Assembly: GCA_945865355.1 (NCBI GenBank)
Contig: CAMBDN010000159.1
Span: 1-5,991, forward strand
Length of the DNA: 5,991 nucleotides
Reading direction: 5' to 3'
From: Legionella genomosp. 1
GTDB lineage: Bacteria > Pseudomonadota > Gammaproteobacteria > Legionellales > Legionellaceae
Position 1 is the first letter of the stretch. Each line of letters starts with the position of its first letter. The notes beneath the pieces were generated by a model that was given only the letters and a program-made list of their open reading frames with translations, was not told the origin of the DNA and did no database searches. The translations under genes and the position numbers were made by a program. Below are positions 1 through 5,704 of this stretch, one piece after another.

Positions 1-269
1 TAATGCCAGCAGTTCACATCATTTTCATCGGTGTACGGTTTATCTTCTATCGAATCATCAAGGATAAGAACACCGTTTTGAGTTTCGCGCTCGCGAACAG
101 CTGGCTTAACATATTTCCACAGCATTTTTGAATCGAAATCCTCCTCTCAAAGAAACCGAGTTACTTTATCGTGTGAAAATTCACCATCAACCATATCTGA
201 CAAACCAGTTGCAGTTGCATATTTGTTTTGTCAAATCAGATAGTCAGTATAAATATCAAGCATGTCCAT
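1..269 (-). pseudogene. Broken DDE transposase, N-terminal part (IS4/IS701-like)
   Basis: Read on the minus strand from the ATG at 269, the translation gives MDMLDIYTDYLI, a stop, QNKYATATGLSDMVDG, then HDKVTRFL, a stop, and later GVLILDDSIEDKPYTDE before leaving the window at base 1. The block with adjacent aspartates (LILDDS) followed by EDKPYTDEN and NCWH is typical of the first catalytic aspartate region of DDE transposases of the IS4/IS701-like group. A purine-rich GGAGGG lies just upstream of the start. Two in-frame TGA codons, at 231-233 and 147-149, interrupt the frame; otherwise it is intact and shows no frameshift, so decay looks recent. The C-terminal part lies outside the window. 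Family assignment is from remembered sequence character, not a search; that it is a transposase is fairly secure. Confidence 0.75.
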
Positions 270-347
270 GCTATCCCTCCCTAAAACCAGGAGGCGAATT
301 TTAATGGATTTTAGCTATGAGGCAAGGATCAGTGCGTAAGGTGAGTC
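1..347 (-). mobile_element. 5' end of an insertion sequence that truncates ilvE
   Basis: The transposase start at 269 is followed, going right, by about 75 non-coding bases, after which readable ilvE coding sequence begins abruptly near 345-348. That distance is normal for the leader and terminal inverted repeat of an insertion sequence, so the element end probably lies close to 345. The other end is outside the window, so neither the inverted repeat nor a target duplication can be verified. Confidence 0.45.
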
Positions 348-973
348 AATAAATTAAAAGAAGGATACATTCGTCCTCTTGCGTATTATGGCTATGGAAA
401 AATGGGAGTAAATCCTATTGGCAATCCAGTTGAGCTAGTGATTGCTTGTTGGCCGTGGGGTGCTTATCTGCCCCATGATAGTGTGGATATAAAAACCAGT
501 CGTTACATTCGTATTCACCCGGATTCAACGGTGGTTGATGCCAAACTTTGTGGTCATTATTGGAGCTACAAGGCACGCATTATCATGAAGCATTACTGTT
601 AGATAGCGCGGGGCACATTACAGAGGGGGTTGGTGAGAATTTCTTTATGGTCAAAGATGGTATTATCTATACACCTCCTTTAGGTGGAATATTGGCAGGT
701 ATTACGCGGGATACGGTACTAAAGCTCGCGATGAAGTTGGATTTTACCGTGATTCAGGCAGAAATTTCTCTATATGATGCGTACCAAGCTGATGAGGCAT
801 TTTTCACCGGCACCGCTGCAGAAGTTACGGCTATCCGCTCGATTAATGACAAGCTGCTTGGGAAGGGGGGTGTTGGTAAAATGACGGCCAAAATCAAGAA
901 GGCTTATCTGAATGTGGTTCATGGAAAAGACCCTGAGTTTCAAGACTATCTGACAATTATTAAAACAGTTTAA
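348..973 (+). pseudogene. ilvE: Branched-chain amino acid aminotransferase relic
   Basis: IlvE is the PLP enzyme that performs the last transamination step of leucine, isoleucine and valine synthesis. The frame opens with NKLKEGYIRPLAYYGYGK, then GVNPIGNPVELVIACWPWGA and a RIHP motif. VVDAKLCGHY carries the expected PLP lysine (codon at 543-545). After a frame change near 557-563 the gene continues with ELQGTHYHEALLLD, EGVGENFFMVKDG, GITRDTVL and FFTGTAAEVTAI, ending at TAA 971-973. Compared with E. coli IlvE (about 309 residues), roughly the first 100 residues are missing. About 22 bases after the GHY codons are also deleted, removing some seven residues and shifting frame. Both PLP-contact regions persist, but a functional product cannot be made. 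An insertion sequence abuts its left end and is the likely cause of the truncation. Identity is secure from several conserved blocks. Confidence 0.92.
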
Positions 974-1025
974 CCCGATTGTTTCCCTGATACGTCGTTT
1001 CATCTCATACAATGACAATGCCTGA

Positions 1026-1044
1026 AGGCGACCACTGGTCGCCT
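1026..1044 (+). terminator. Hairpin after ilvE, probable terminator
   Basis: AGGCGACC and GGTCGCCT form a perfect 8-bp GC-rich stem around the triplet ACT, about 50 bases past the ilvE stop. It is followed by the T-rich CTACTTTATAT, which is weaker than a classic U-tract. Placement fits termination of the former ilvE transcript. Confidence 0.55.
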
Positions 1045-1055
1045 CTACTTTATAT

Positions 1056-1075
1056 AAAAATCATACGGGAGCCCG
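1056..1075 (-). terminator. Possible weak terminator after the 248-residue gene
   Basis: On the minus strand, CGGGCTCCCG (1066-1075) can form a short 4-bp GC stem. It is followed by TATGATTTTTATAT, about 50 bases beyond the stop at 1126. The stem is short and the loop very tight, so this is only a candidate; the hairpin at 1026-1044 could instead serve both directions. Confidence 0.22.
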
Positions 1076-1125
1076 CAGATATTTATTTCTAGCTGTACCT
1101 TTTTTGTGGATTGTTAAGAATCAAA

Positions 1126-1872
1126 TTAAACGGTTCCTGCGGTGGCTGAGGCAGAAGTTTGTGGCTCTTGGTCGAGCTCTGTTGATATTGTTTGATCTAG
1201 CCTGATTCTTTTTTCATTATTATCAATTTTCTGAGCAACGAAAAGACCCGGTGAATAAGGTGGAAGAAAGTGAGCCTGAGAATCGTGCTGAAATTTCTTT
1301 GTTACAACCTCTTTAACATCATATGTTCCATGAGCATGTTTTGCAACGATTTGACCTGCAAGAAGAAATTGCCAAGGGTTCCTTTTGTGATTAACGATCA
1401 CACGCCCGTATTTATCGTGGGTCATCGACCATTTGATACCACCAGGGTTTCTACCAATACCGCTTGTATTGGCTTCAATGATGGTATTAATAAAAAAAGG
1501 GTGGCTTGATAATTTTTGTGCGATACCGTCTTTTACCGCTGCGTTGCAACACTCTAATGATAAAATTTGGGGTGGATGTTTCAGCCCCTCTTTTTTTAAA
1601 CGAGCGACACATTCTTCTGCGGTATCTCCTTGAATATAACCACCCATATCATCGAAATCAGAGTCTTCATCATCTGCTGTTGGTTCGTGTGGTTTCTTCG
1701 GCGGTGTTGAATGGCCAACTAGCGTTAAATGGTCGCTGGCACGAACATGACCTAGTTCGTTTTCCTGAAGGACGATATAGCCGTTCTTTCTCGAGTTTTC
1801 CATTTGGCCGAAAACTATTTTGGGTAATGTTTCCTTGATGTATAAAGGGTGAAACCAAATATATTGCATCAT
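1126..1872 (-). CDS. Putative clan CD (C80/MARTX-CPD-like) cysteine peptidase, possible effector
   Basis: This is a 248-residue protein without a signal peptide or membrane segment. A hydrophobic strand ending in the motif HLTLVGHS places a histidine at residue 54. After an acidic linker (residues 66-75) comes MGGYIQGDTAEECVARL, and then a second hydrophobic strand, QILSLECCNAA, with cysteines at 108 and 109. This order matches the autoprocessing cysteine protease domain of MARTX toxins (peptidase family C80): a VGHG-type histidine, a GY-x-ADEL helix and a strand ending in the catalytic cysteine. The family usually has GHG, whereas here it is GHS. A later stretch, SGIGRNPGGIKWSMTHD, could correspond to the substrate-binding region. 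The tail after residue 215 is polar and low in complexity. The frame has tandem ATG codons at 1872 and 1869; no clear Shine-Dalgarno is visible and a stop lies a short way upstream. It lies 194 bp downstream of the 696-residue gene on the same strand. The peptidase assignment is inference from motif spacing; that this is a real gene is likely. Confidence 0.75.
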   Translation of the reverse strand: MMQYIWFHPLYIKETLPKIVFGQMENSRKNGYIVLQENELGHVRASDHLTLVGHSTPPKKPHEPTADDEDSDFDDMGGYIQGDTAEECVARLKKEGLKHPPQILSLECCNAAVKDGIAQKLSSHPFFINTIIEANTSGIGRNPGGIKWSMTHDKYGRVIVNHKRNPWQFLLAGQIVAKHAHGTYDVKEVVTKKFQHDSQAHFLPPYSPGLFVAQKIDNNEKRIRLDQTISTELDQEPQTSASATAGTV

Positions 1873-1904
1873 GAGATCATTATTTATAGGTGAGAAGGTT
1901 ACAC

Positions 1905-1931
1905 ATTATGAATATTTTCGTAAAAAATCAA
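1905..1931 (-). promoter_or_regulatory. Candidate promoter for the 248-residue gene
   Basis: On the minus strand CATAAT (1905-1910, one mismatch to the -10 consensus) lies 15 bp downstream of TTGATT (1926-1931), and 32 bases upstream of the start codon. Spacing is shorter than ideal. The remainder of the gap 1873-2066 shows no convincing gene, so the downstream gene may instead be read from the promoter of the 696-residue gene. Confidence 0.25.
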
Positions 1932-2066
1932 CCAACGAGCGATGCATGGGGATCTATAGCGAAGGTCCCGCAGTTCGTTTTGCTCCTGATAGACTAAGGT
2001 CCGAAGCTAATCGAAACACTTTAGCCCATATGAAGCAAAGCGAAATACGGGAATCCAGGAAGGGCC

Positions 2067-4157
2067 TTAGATGACCGCCGCGATATTTTCCCTTGTCTTA
2101 TCAACAAAGCTGTTAACCGCATCTTGAACTGCGGCGTGGGCCACTCCAGTTAACCGTGTTGGTTGAGGCTTGAAGAAGTGATATGCACTTAATGCACCGA
2201 ATCCAAGACCTATAGCACCACTGGTTGCGATAGTGGTCGTTGCTGCAGCACCCGTCAAAACACCGCTGATGAATGCGCCGGGGCCTGTCCACAAGCCTGC
2301 GGCGAAGCCTATACCAAAACCAATTGCTGCAGCAATGACAGTGACAGCGGCCGTGATGGCTACAGTGGCAACAGCTTTGAGGATAATGGCTGATGTTGAG
2401 GGAGGAGCATATTTTTGCAGTAGGCTGTTGCAGTTTTGTTGGAATTTAGTAATGGCAGACTCGGGATTCTCACGGTTTAGTCCATCGACCATGACTTTTG
2501 CTTCGGTAGCAAGTTGCTGCTGAATTTTTTCTGGCAAACGTTGTATGGTATTTTGAAAGGCTTCGAGTGAGTTACGAAGCAAGTTATCTTCGTGCATTTT
2601 ATCAGTCGTTGTGTCAAAAATCGTTTCTGATCGGGCGGTAGGTGTTTCTAGCTCCGCAGTGAACGGCTCTTCTTCATGAGGTGTCGTTTCATCAATAGGA
2701 GCGGCCCTATGATGAGGCAATGGCTGTGTTGGTGCATCAGGACTGCTCGCTCTATCATTCCCTTGACCAAAGATCGCTGCGTCGGGAGTCGCCATTTCGA
2801 TATGCAGACCAATGTTTCTCAGCTCAAATTTCAGAACGTTGAATAAGAAATCAATCTTTTCTTGTCTTAATTGCGCTGCTCTCTCCTCATCGTGCGTAGG
2901 ATTCATGTCTTGATCAACGTTTGTTTCGTCAAAAGCGATGGCTTGTATTGCTTGATGGTACTCATTGTTCTCATCGTGGATTACTGGCACCAGGCTGTTG
3001 TAGTAGTCTGATAAGAGCGTGTAATGTTGGCTAAAAATACCTTCCATGCTAGCGACCAGTCGCACTAATAGTTCTTCGCGATGCATGGGATTAAGCCTCG
3101 AGTTTACTAAATTCATTATTCCTTGTGTGTGAAACCCCGCTCCTTCAACTAAGGGATACAAGGCGGGATCGATATCGTCTATTACTTGCCATTCTTCACT
3201 CGCTGGTGAGGGGGCGTTACTATCAAACTGTTCTTCCCAATTTGCTTCCCAACTTTCTTCGTCTGGATCAATAGCCGCTCGATCGCTCTCAGGTGCTGGT
3301 GCGTCGAAATTACCAAAAAGCTCTTCCCAATTCTCTTGCCAGTGGTCCGGAGCTCCTGCTTGGTCAGCTGCATGTTCGTCCCTCGATGCTGGCGGCGGGG
3401 GAGTGATGGGCAATTCTAAGGCTTCTGTTGGCAAATAAAATTGTTCACGAATATGGTTGTAAATTCCTGCTACTAATTCCAGATAAAATCTCTTTTTCAT
3501 GAGGAACAATGAATCTTTATCAATTGGACTATCAAGCCGTGTCTGAAAATCAACTGTTCTTGATGCTTGCTGGTTTATCTGAATATGAAATTGATTTTCT
3601 TCATTTTCGATTGCGGCTCGAAGTTCAGTCAGATAAGCCTCGTAGGTTAGATAATGGCTTGCTAGTGGTAATGGGGCAAATGATATTAATTCAGCGCGTT
3701 GATCCATGGTAAATGGGCTGTCTAGTTCGTGTCCAATTCGCTCAAATAGATCGGCCTGTTGAAATGCTTGCCATTGCTCTTTTTGATGTTCGGGGGTTAA
3801 TGGAAATATAAATCCATCTGCAGTATGCGCTGTTGACAGTGCATAGCTAGCAAATGGATTGGATCGTTCTCGCTCCCAATTATTATTCAAAGAAATCTTT
3901 CTAGAGACCTCTACTCGGCCAGTTATGAGATTTTTTCCACCCCATCGGTATAGCACCCCATCAGCCAAATGATAATAACCATGCTTTCGCTCTTCATCTA
4001 GTACATGCCACGTCGTTGGAGCAATCGTTTCCCAGGGAGATGTTAAGCCATGATTATGCTCATCAATAGCGGCCATTTGTGCGATATAATGGCCATCTTC
4101 CGCGACATTAAAACGTAACCATGCATTTGATTCAACACACCAAAATGGACCTAACAT
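2067..4157 (-). CDS. Large unrecognised protein with C-terminal membrane hairpin; effector-like
   Basis: I do not recognise a named family for this 696-residue protein. The N-terminal 1-120 is rich in tryptophan and aromatic residues (PWETIAPTTWHVLDEE, YRWGGKN), with no signal peptide. Residues 120-245 are mostly helical. A proline run (ITPPPPAS, 251-258) leads into two 30-residue acidic repeats (271-330) carrying W-x-x-N-W-E-E. Residues 335-455 are predicted helical, 456-515 is a disordered linker rich in Pro, Thr and Glu, and 520-585 is amphipathic and possibly coiled coil. Residues about 590-660 are strongly hydrophobic and Gly/Ala-rich, fitting two membrane helices joined by a WTGPGAF turn, then a short 35-residue amphipathic tail. 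Start choice is supported by AGGAG 8 bases upstream. A cytosol-entering N-terminus with a late membrane hairpin is common in type IV (Dot/Icm) effectors that sit in host membranes, and in pore-forming toxins; both are inference. It is followed by the C80-like gene. Confidence 0.85.
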   Translation of the reverse strand: MLGPFWCVESNAWLRFNVAEDGHYIAQMAAIDEHNHGLTSPWETIAPTTWHVLDEERKHGYYHLADGVLYRWGGKNLITGRVEVSRKISLNNNWERERSNPFASYALSTAHTADGFIFPLTPEHQKEQWQAFQQADLFERIGHELDSPFTMDQRAELISFAPLPLASHYLTYEAYLTELRAAIENEENQFHIQINQQASRTVDFQTRLDSPIDKDSLFLMKKRFYLELVAGIYNHIREQFYLPTEALELPITPPPPASRDEHAADQAGAPDHWQENWEELFGNFDAPAPESDRAAIDPDEESWEANWEEQFDSNAPSPASEEWQVIDDIDPALYPLVEGAGFHTQGIMNLVNSRLNPMHREELLVRLVASMEGIFSQHYTLLSDYYNSLVPVIHDENNEYHQAIQAIAFDETNVDQDMNPTHDEERAAQLRQEKIDFLFNVLKFELRNIGLHIEMATPDAAIFGQGNDRASSPDAPTQPLPHHRAAPIDETTPHEEEPFTAELETPTARSETIFDTTTDKMHEDNLLRNSLEAFQNTIQRLPEKIQQQLATEAKVMVDGLNRENPESAITKFQQNCNSLLQKYAPPSTSAIILKAVATVAITAAVTVIAAAIGFGIGFAAGLWTGPGAFISGVLTGAAATTTIATSGAIGLGFGALSAYHFFKPQPTRLTGVAHAAVQDAVNSFVDKTRENIAAVI
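3168..3347 (-). repeat. Two 90-bp in-frame tandem repeats encoding W-x-x-N-W-E-E modules
   Basis: Residues 271-300 and 301-330 of the large protein align as two 30-residue units. The first begins DHWQENWEELF and continues with DAPAPES and AIDPDE; the second begins ESWEANWEEQF and continues with NAPSPASEE and VIDDID. The two tryptophans, the asparagine, the acidic pair, the phenylalanine, the A-P-x-P segment and the I-D near the end are all kept. One residue is shifted within the unit. The units are diverged at DNA level, so the duplication is not recent. Confidence 0.6.
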
Positions 4158-4165
4158 AATAAAAT

Positions 4166-4170
4166 CTCCT
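4166..4170 (-). promoter_or_regulatory. Ribosome binding site of the 696-residue gene
   Basis: AGGAG on the minus strand lies 8 bases before the ATG at 4157, a canonical Shine-Dalgarno that fixes the start of the large gene. Confidence 0.7.
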
Positions 4171-4241
4171 GTCTAAATAGTATGGGTCACATCATACCCC
4201 AAAGAGCATCTGCAACATTTATGGAATGAAAATAAGGGTGT

Positions 4242-4250
4242 ATTATACCA
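4242..4250 (-). promoter_or_regulatory. Extended -10 promoter of the 696-residue gene
   Basis: The minus strand reads TGGTATAAT here, a perfect -10 hexamer with the TGn extension. A run of ten T residues (4260-4269) lies upstream in place of a recognisable -35 box, which fits an extended -10 promoter with a bent A/T tract. The predicted transcript start near 4235 gives a leader of about 78 bases, in which GTATG and CATAC can form a small hairpin close to the ribosome binding site. Confidence 0.6.
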
Positions 4251-4352
4251 TTTTTGTTCAAAAAAAAAACATAAAATAATGGCAAATGGATGCACCCTCT
4301 GCTAATTCGCTAAAACAAGCATGTTGAGAAAAAATTAAACAACAAGGGGTGA

Positions 4353-4361
4353 GGTATGGGT
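4353..4361 (+). repeat. Left target-site duplication of the MITE-like element
   Basis: GGTATGGGT here is repeated exactly in direct orientation at 4449-4457, immediately outside the two inverted-repeat ends. Confidence 0.7.
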
Positions 4362-4448
4362 TCACTGCCATTCCGTTAAAGCATACATTGACCTCGGTCC
4401 GAACGGATTGAGGTAAACGATAAAAATTCCTTAACTTAATGGCAGTGC
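4362..4448. mobile_element. MITE-like element, 87 bp, with inverted repeats and internal hairpin
   Basis: The left end CACTGCCATTCCGTTAA and the inverted right end CACTGCCATTAAGTTAA match at 15 of 17 positions. The element is too short to code for anything. Inside it, ACCTCGGTCCG and CGGATTGAGGT pair over 11 positions (two G-T) around an AA loop, so the single strand would fold almost end to end. It is flanked by an exact 9-bp direct repeat. The end sequence has the general form of IS4-family termini (the TGCC...AGTTAA pattern), and 9-bp duplications occur in that family, so a non-autonomous IS4-type derivative is the best reading. The family link is recollection, not a search. Confidence 0.7.
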
Positions 4449-4457
4449 GGTATGGGT
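4449..4457 (+). repeat. Right target-site duplication of the MITE-like element
   Basis: This is the exact second copy of GGTATGGGT, directly abutting the right inverted repeat. Together with the left copy it marks insertion by transposition. Confidence 0.7.
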
Positions 4458-4526
4458 GGCACAATCAACCAACATACCTTAAATTTTAGTTATTCAAACG
4501 CTAGCCCTTCAAGTGGGATACAGTGC

Positions 4527-4910
4527 TTATGGACCTGGGCTAGCCGCACTTGCAGCATTCATTTCTTGCCGTGTGCGTAATTTTGCATCGCGATCCATAA
4601 ACATTAGTATTTTTGGATCTCGTAATGGTACCTTCAAATCTCCTTGTGATAGACGCAAGCGAGCGTCATAGAATCGTTCTGCCATTAAAGAACCCAATTC
4701 AGAGTTAACTCGCTTTAAGACTTCTATATTGGATAGATCCTCTCTTGGGATGCCAGAGCCCACGCCCTCTACGACAAATGATTTAATCACTTTTCCTAAA
4801 TCCTGCGCATGAATTTCTGCATTAAATGCGCGCTGCACTTGACGTGCCATACGCCCAGCATAGGGTTGCTCAGCAATAATCATAAAGCGATAGATGCCTG
4901 CTTCGTCCAT
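4527..4910 (-). CDS. Unrecognised 127-residue protein, possibly a C-terminal fragment
   Basis: I cannot assign a family. The product is mainly helical and soluble, with segments such as MARQVQRAFNAEIHAQDLGK, VVEGVGSGIPREDLSN, VLKRVNSELGSLMAERFYDA and LRDPKILMFMDRDAK, ending in an Ala/Ser/Pro tail. Composition and codon character look like real coding sequence. No Shine-Dalgarno precedes the ATG at 4910. The frame stays open without a start to about 4945, encoding LDHRVKDEIS. That open stretch runs into the inverted repeat of the defective insertion sequence, whose end lies only about 18 bases upstream of the ATG. The original gene may therefore have begun further upstream and been beheaded, or the element may sit in its 5' leader. 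Joining across the element does not restore a longer frame (an in-frame TAG appears), so this is unresolved. Confidence 0.5.
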   Translation of the reverse strand: MDEAGIYRFMIIAEQPYAGRMARQVQRAFNAEIHAQDLGKVIKSFVVEGVGSGIPREDLSNIEVLKRVNSELGSLMAERFYDARLRLSQGDLKVPLRDPKILMFMDRDAKLRTRQEMNAASAASPGP

Positions 4911-4928
4911 AGAAATTTCATCTTTTAC

Positions 4929-4952
4929 TCGATGATCAAGTTTTTAAATTTG
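4929..4952 (+). repeat. Left terminal inverted repeat of the defective IS
   Basis: Its reverse complement recurs at 5552-5575 with one mismatch (position 12, G versus T). The repeat reads TCGATGATCAAG and then an A/T-rich inner half. Confidence 0.75.
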
Positions 4953-5020
4953 CAAAATATGGCTCATTCTGATCTAACCCGTTTTTCTGTACTTCAATGA
5001 AGGTGTTGGCTCAAGTCGCC

Positions 5021-5520
5021 CTAAAATCCGCTGATTAAGATTTTTTTTCGATGAGGCAAGGGGAACCACTTTATTTGTTGCTGGCATTCCTGCAAGCTGG
5101 TTGCTGGGTTATCTAAATCAATGATTTGCTGTATGGAGATCATTATCGCGTCAAAACGAATGTGATCTCGTAGACTCCCCACAGTCAATGCAGGGAGGTT
5201 GTGTTTCAATAAGGCTTTCTGCTCAGGATGAAGAAGTAAGGCATAGTCAGTCAGCAGGCTCAAGATCAAACCTCGGCTCGATCCATCAATACCAGGCTGC
5301 TTGGCCATTTGGCACCACCCCTCATACAAACACTGTTTGTTAATATGGCGGCAGTAATGCAAAAAGATAACCAGTAGCATTGAGCGCGGGATAAGGCTTT
5401 TCCCGGAGTTTCCAATTTAATGGCTTTGTTAACTGATTTGATAAAATTCTGAGCAAAATCCAGTGATTCTTTGAGAAACATCCATATTCTCAATAGCAAA
5501 ATAGTGCGCGAATCTAGCAT
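5021..5520 (-). pseudogene. Transposase remnant: N-terminus joined out of frame to a probable C-terminus
   Basis: The first frame starts at 5520 behind AAGGAG and encodes MLDSRTILLLRIWMFLKESL, then KALSRAQCYWLSFC and ITAAILTNSVC at residue 65 (to about 5326). This has the character of the N-terminus of DDE transposases common in Legionella-type genomes. After that point it reads nonsense and stops at 5266. A second frame, open from 5380 to the stop at 5021, becomes protein-like after about 5345, with MAKQPGIDGSSRGLILSL, TDYALLLHPEQKALLKHNL and QECQQQIKWFPLPHRKKI. Because it ends near the left inverted repeat of the same element, it is probably the transposase C-terminus, joined by an internal deletion near 5325-5345. 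That link is inference. The missing central part would include the catalytic residues, so the element cannot move itself. Confidence 0.6.
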
Positions 5521-5551
5521 AACTCCTTGTTGCAGAAAAGAATTGTTGCGT

Positions 5552-5575
5552 CAAATTTAAAAAATTGATCATCGA
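5552..5575 (-). repeat. Right terminal inverted repeat of the defective IS
   Basis: This is the minus-strand partner of the repeat at 4929-4952, identical at 23 of 24 positions. It lies about 30 bp upstream of the transposase start codon. Confidence 0.75.
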
Positions 5576-5638
5576 TTTTTAGCTAAAAAGAGACCGATTA
5601 ACGGACGAACCAGCGTTGATCACTTTTTTGCTGATCAA
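5566..5638. repeat. Cluster of three TGATCA palindromes with a hairpin
   Basis: TGATCA occurs at 5566-5571, 5617-5622 and 5632-5637. The last two form an inverted pair, TTGATCA / TGATCAA (5616-5622 and 5632-5638), around a 9-base loop containing six T residues. The first and third are inverted copies of AAATTGATCA. The first copy belongs to the insertion-sequence end. The others could be a remnant of a related end, or binding sites; nothing decides between these. Confidence 0.35.
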
Positions 5639-5649
5639 TTTAGGATGTC

Positions 5650-5689
5650 TTATTGCCTTATTGCCTTATTGCCTTATTGCCTTATTGCC
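5650..5689 (+). repeat. Five perfect tandem copies of the octamer TTATTGCC
   Basis: Five uninterrupted, identical 8-bp units run without a single mismatch, followed by TTTAATATAAT. Perfect short repeats of this kind change copy number by replication slippage. It is not inside any reading frame I can support and lies just upstream of a consensus -10 hexamer. Confidence 0.85.
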
Positions 5690-5694
5690 TTTAA

Positions 5695-5700
5695 TATAAT
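5695..5700 (+). promoter_or_regulatory. Candidate -10 box downstream of the octamer repeats
   Basis: TATAAT matches the -10 consensus exactly. The repeat units provide TTGCCT at spacings of 12 and 20 bp (5677-5682 and 5669-5674), neither of them optimal, so the -35 is uncertain. The predicted transcript start near 5707 coincides with the first bases of the long hairpin. Confidence 0.35.
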
Positions 5701-5704
5701 TTTT

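Larger units (their letters stand above)
4158..4526. other. Non-coding stretch between the large gene and the 127-residue frame
   Basis: This 369-bp gap contains the ribosome binding site and promoter of the large gene at its left side and the MITE-like element in its centre. A 68-codon open frame on the minus strand (4258-4464) runs through the inverted repeats of that element and has no family resemblance I can support, so it is not called. Bases 4275-4350 and 4458-4526 show nothing further that I can identify. Confidence 0.5.
4929..5575 (-). mobile_element. Internally deleted insertion sequence, 647 bp
   Basis: The element is bounded by 24-bp inverted repeats beginning TCGATGATCAA at each end and matching at 23 of 24 positions. 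Inside, on the minus strand, a transposase start lies about 30 bp from the right end and a second reading frame ends about 70 bp from the left end, the layout of a single-gene insertion sequence. With only some 500 bp between them, most of the transposase is gone. TTTTA occurs just outside each end, at 4923-4927 and 5577-5581, and could be a 5-bp target duplication, although such A/T-rich sequence is weak proof. Confidence 0.7.

Noticed and set aside
301..330. Shared GATGAGGCAAGG-like words near 316 and 5050
   Set aside because: The similarity is limited to about ten bases and does not extend, so it is treated as coincidence.
770..1018. 82-codon minus-strand open frame opposite the end of ilvE
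   Set aside because: It is a shadow of the conserved ilvE coding sequence.
1506..1838. Plus-strand open frames opposite the 248-residue gene
   Set aside because: They lack protein-like composition and ribosome binding sites, whereas the minus-strand frame has ordered motifs.
1871..2074. 67-codon open frame on the plus strand in the gap between the two minus-strand genes
   Set aside because: No ribosome binding site, no recognisable motif, and it overlaps the start of one gene and the end of another; more likely chance.
2233..2523. 96-codon open frame on the plus strand
   Set aside because: It is antisense to the membrane hairpin of the large protein; Ala/Pro-rich antisense frames are expected there.
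4258..4464. 68-codon open frame on the minus strand
   Set aside because: It runs through both inverted repeats of the MITE-like element and reads into the promoter A/T tract; its composition is unlike its neighbours.
5650..5689. CRISPR array
   Set aside because: The units are 8 bp with no spacers; this is a simple tandem repeat.
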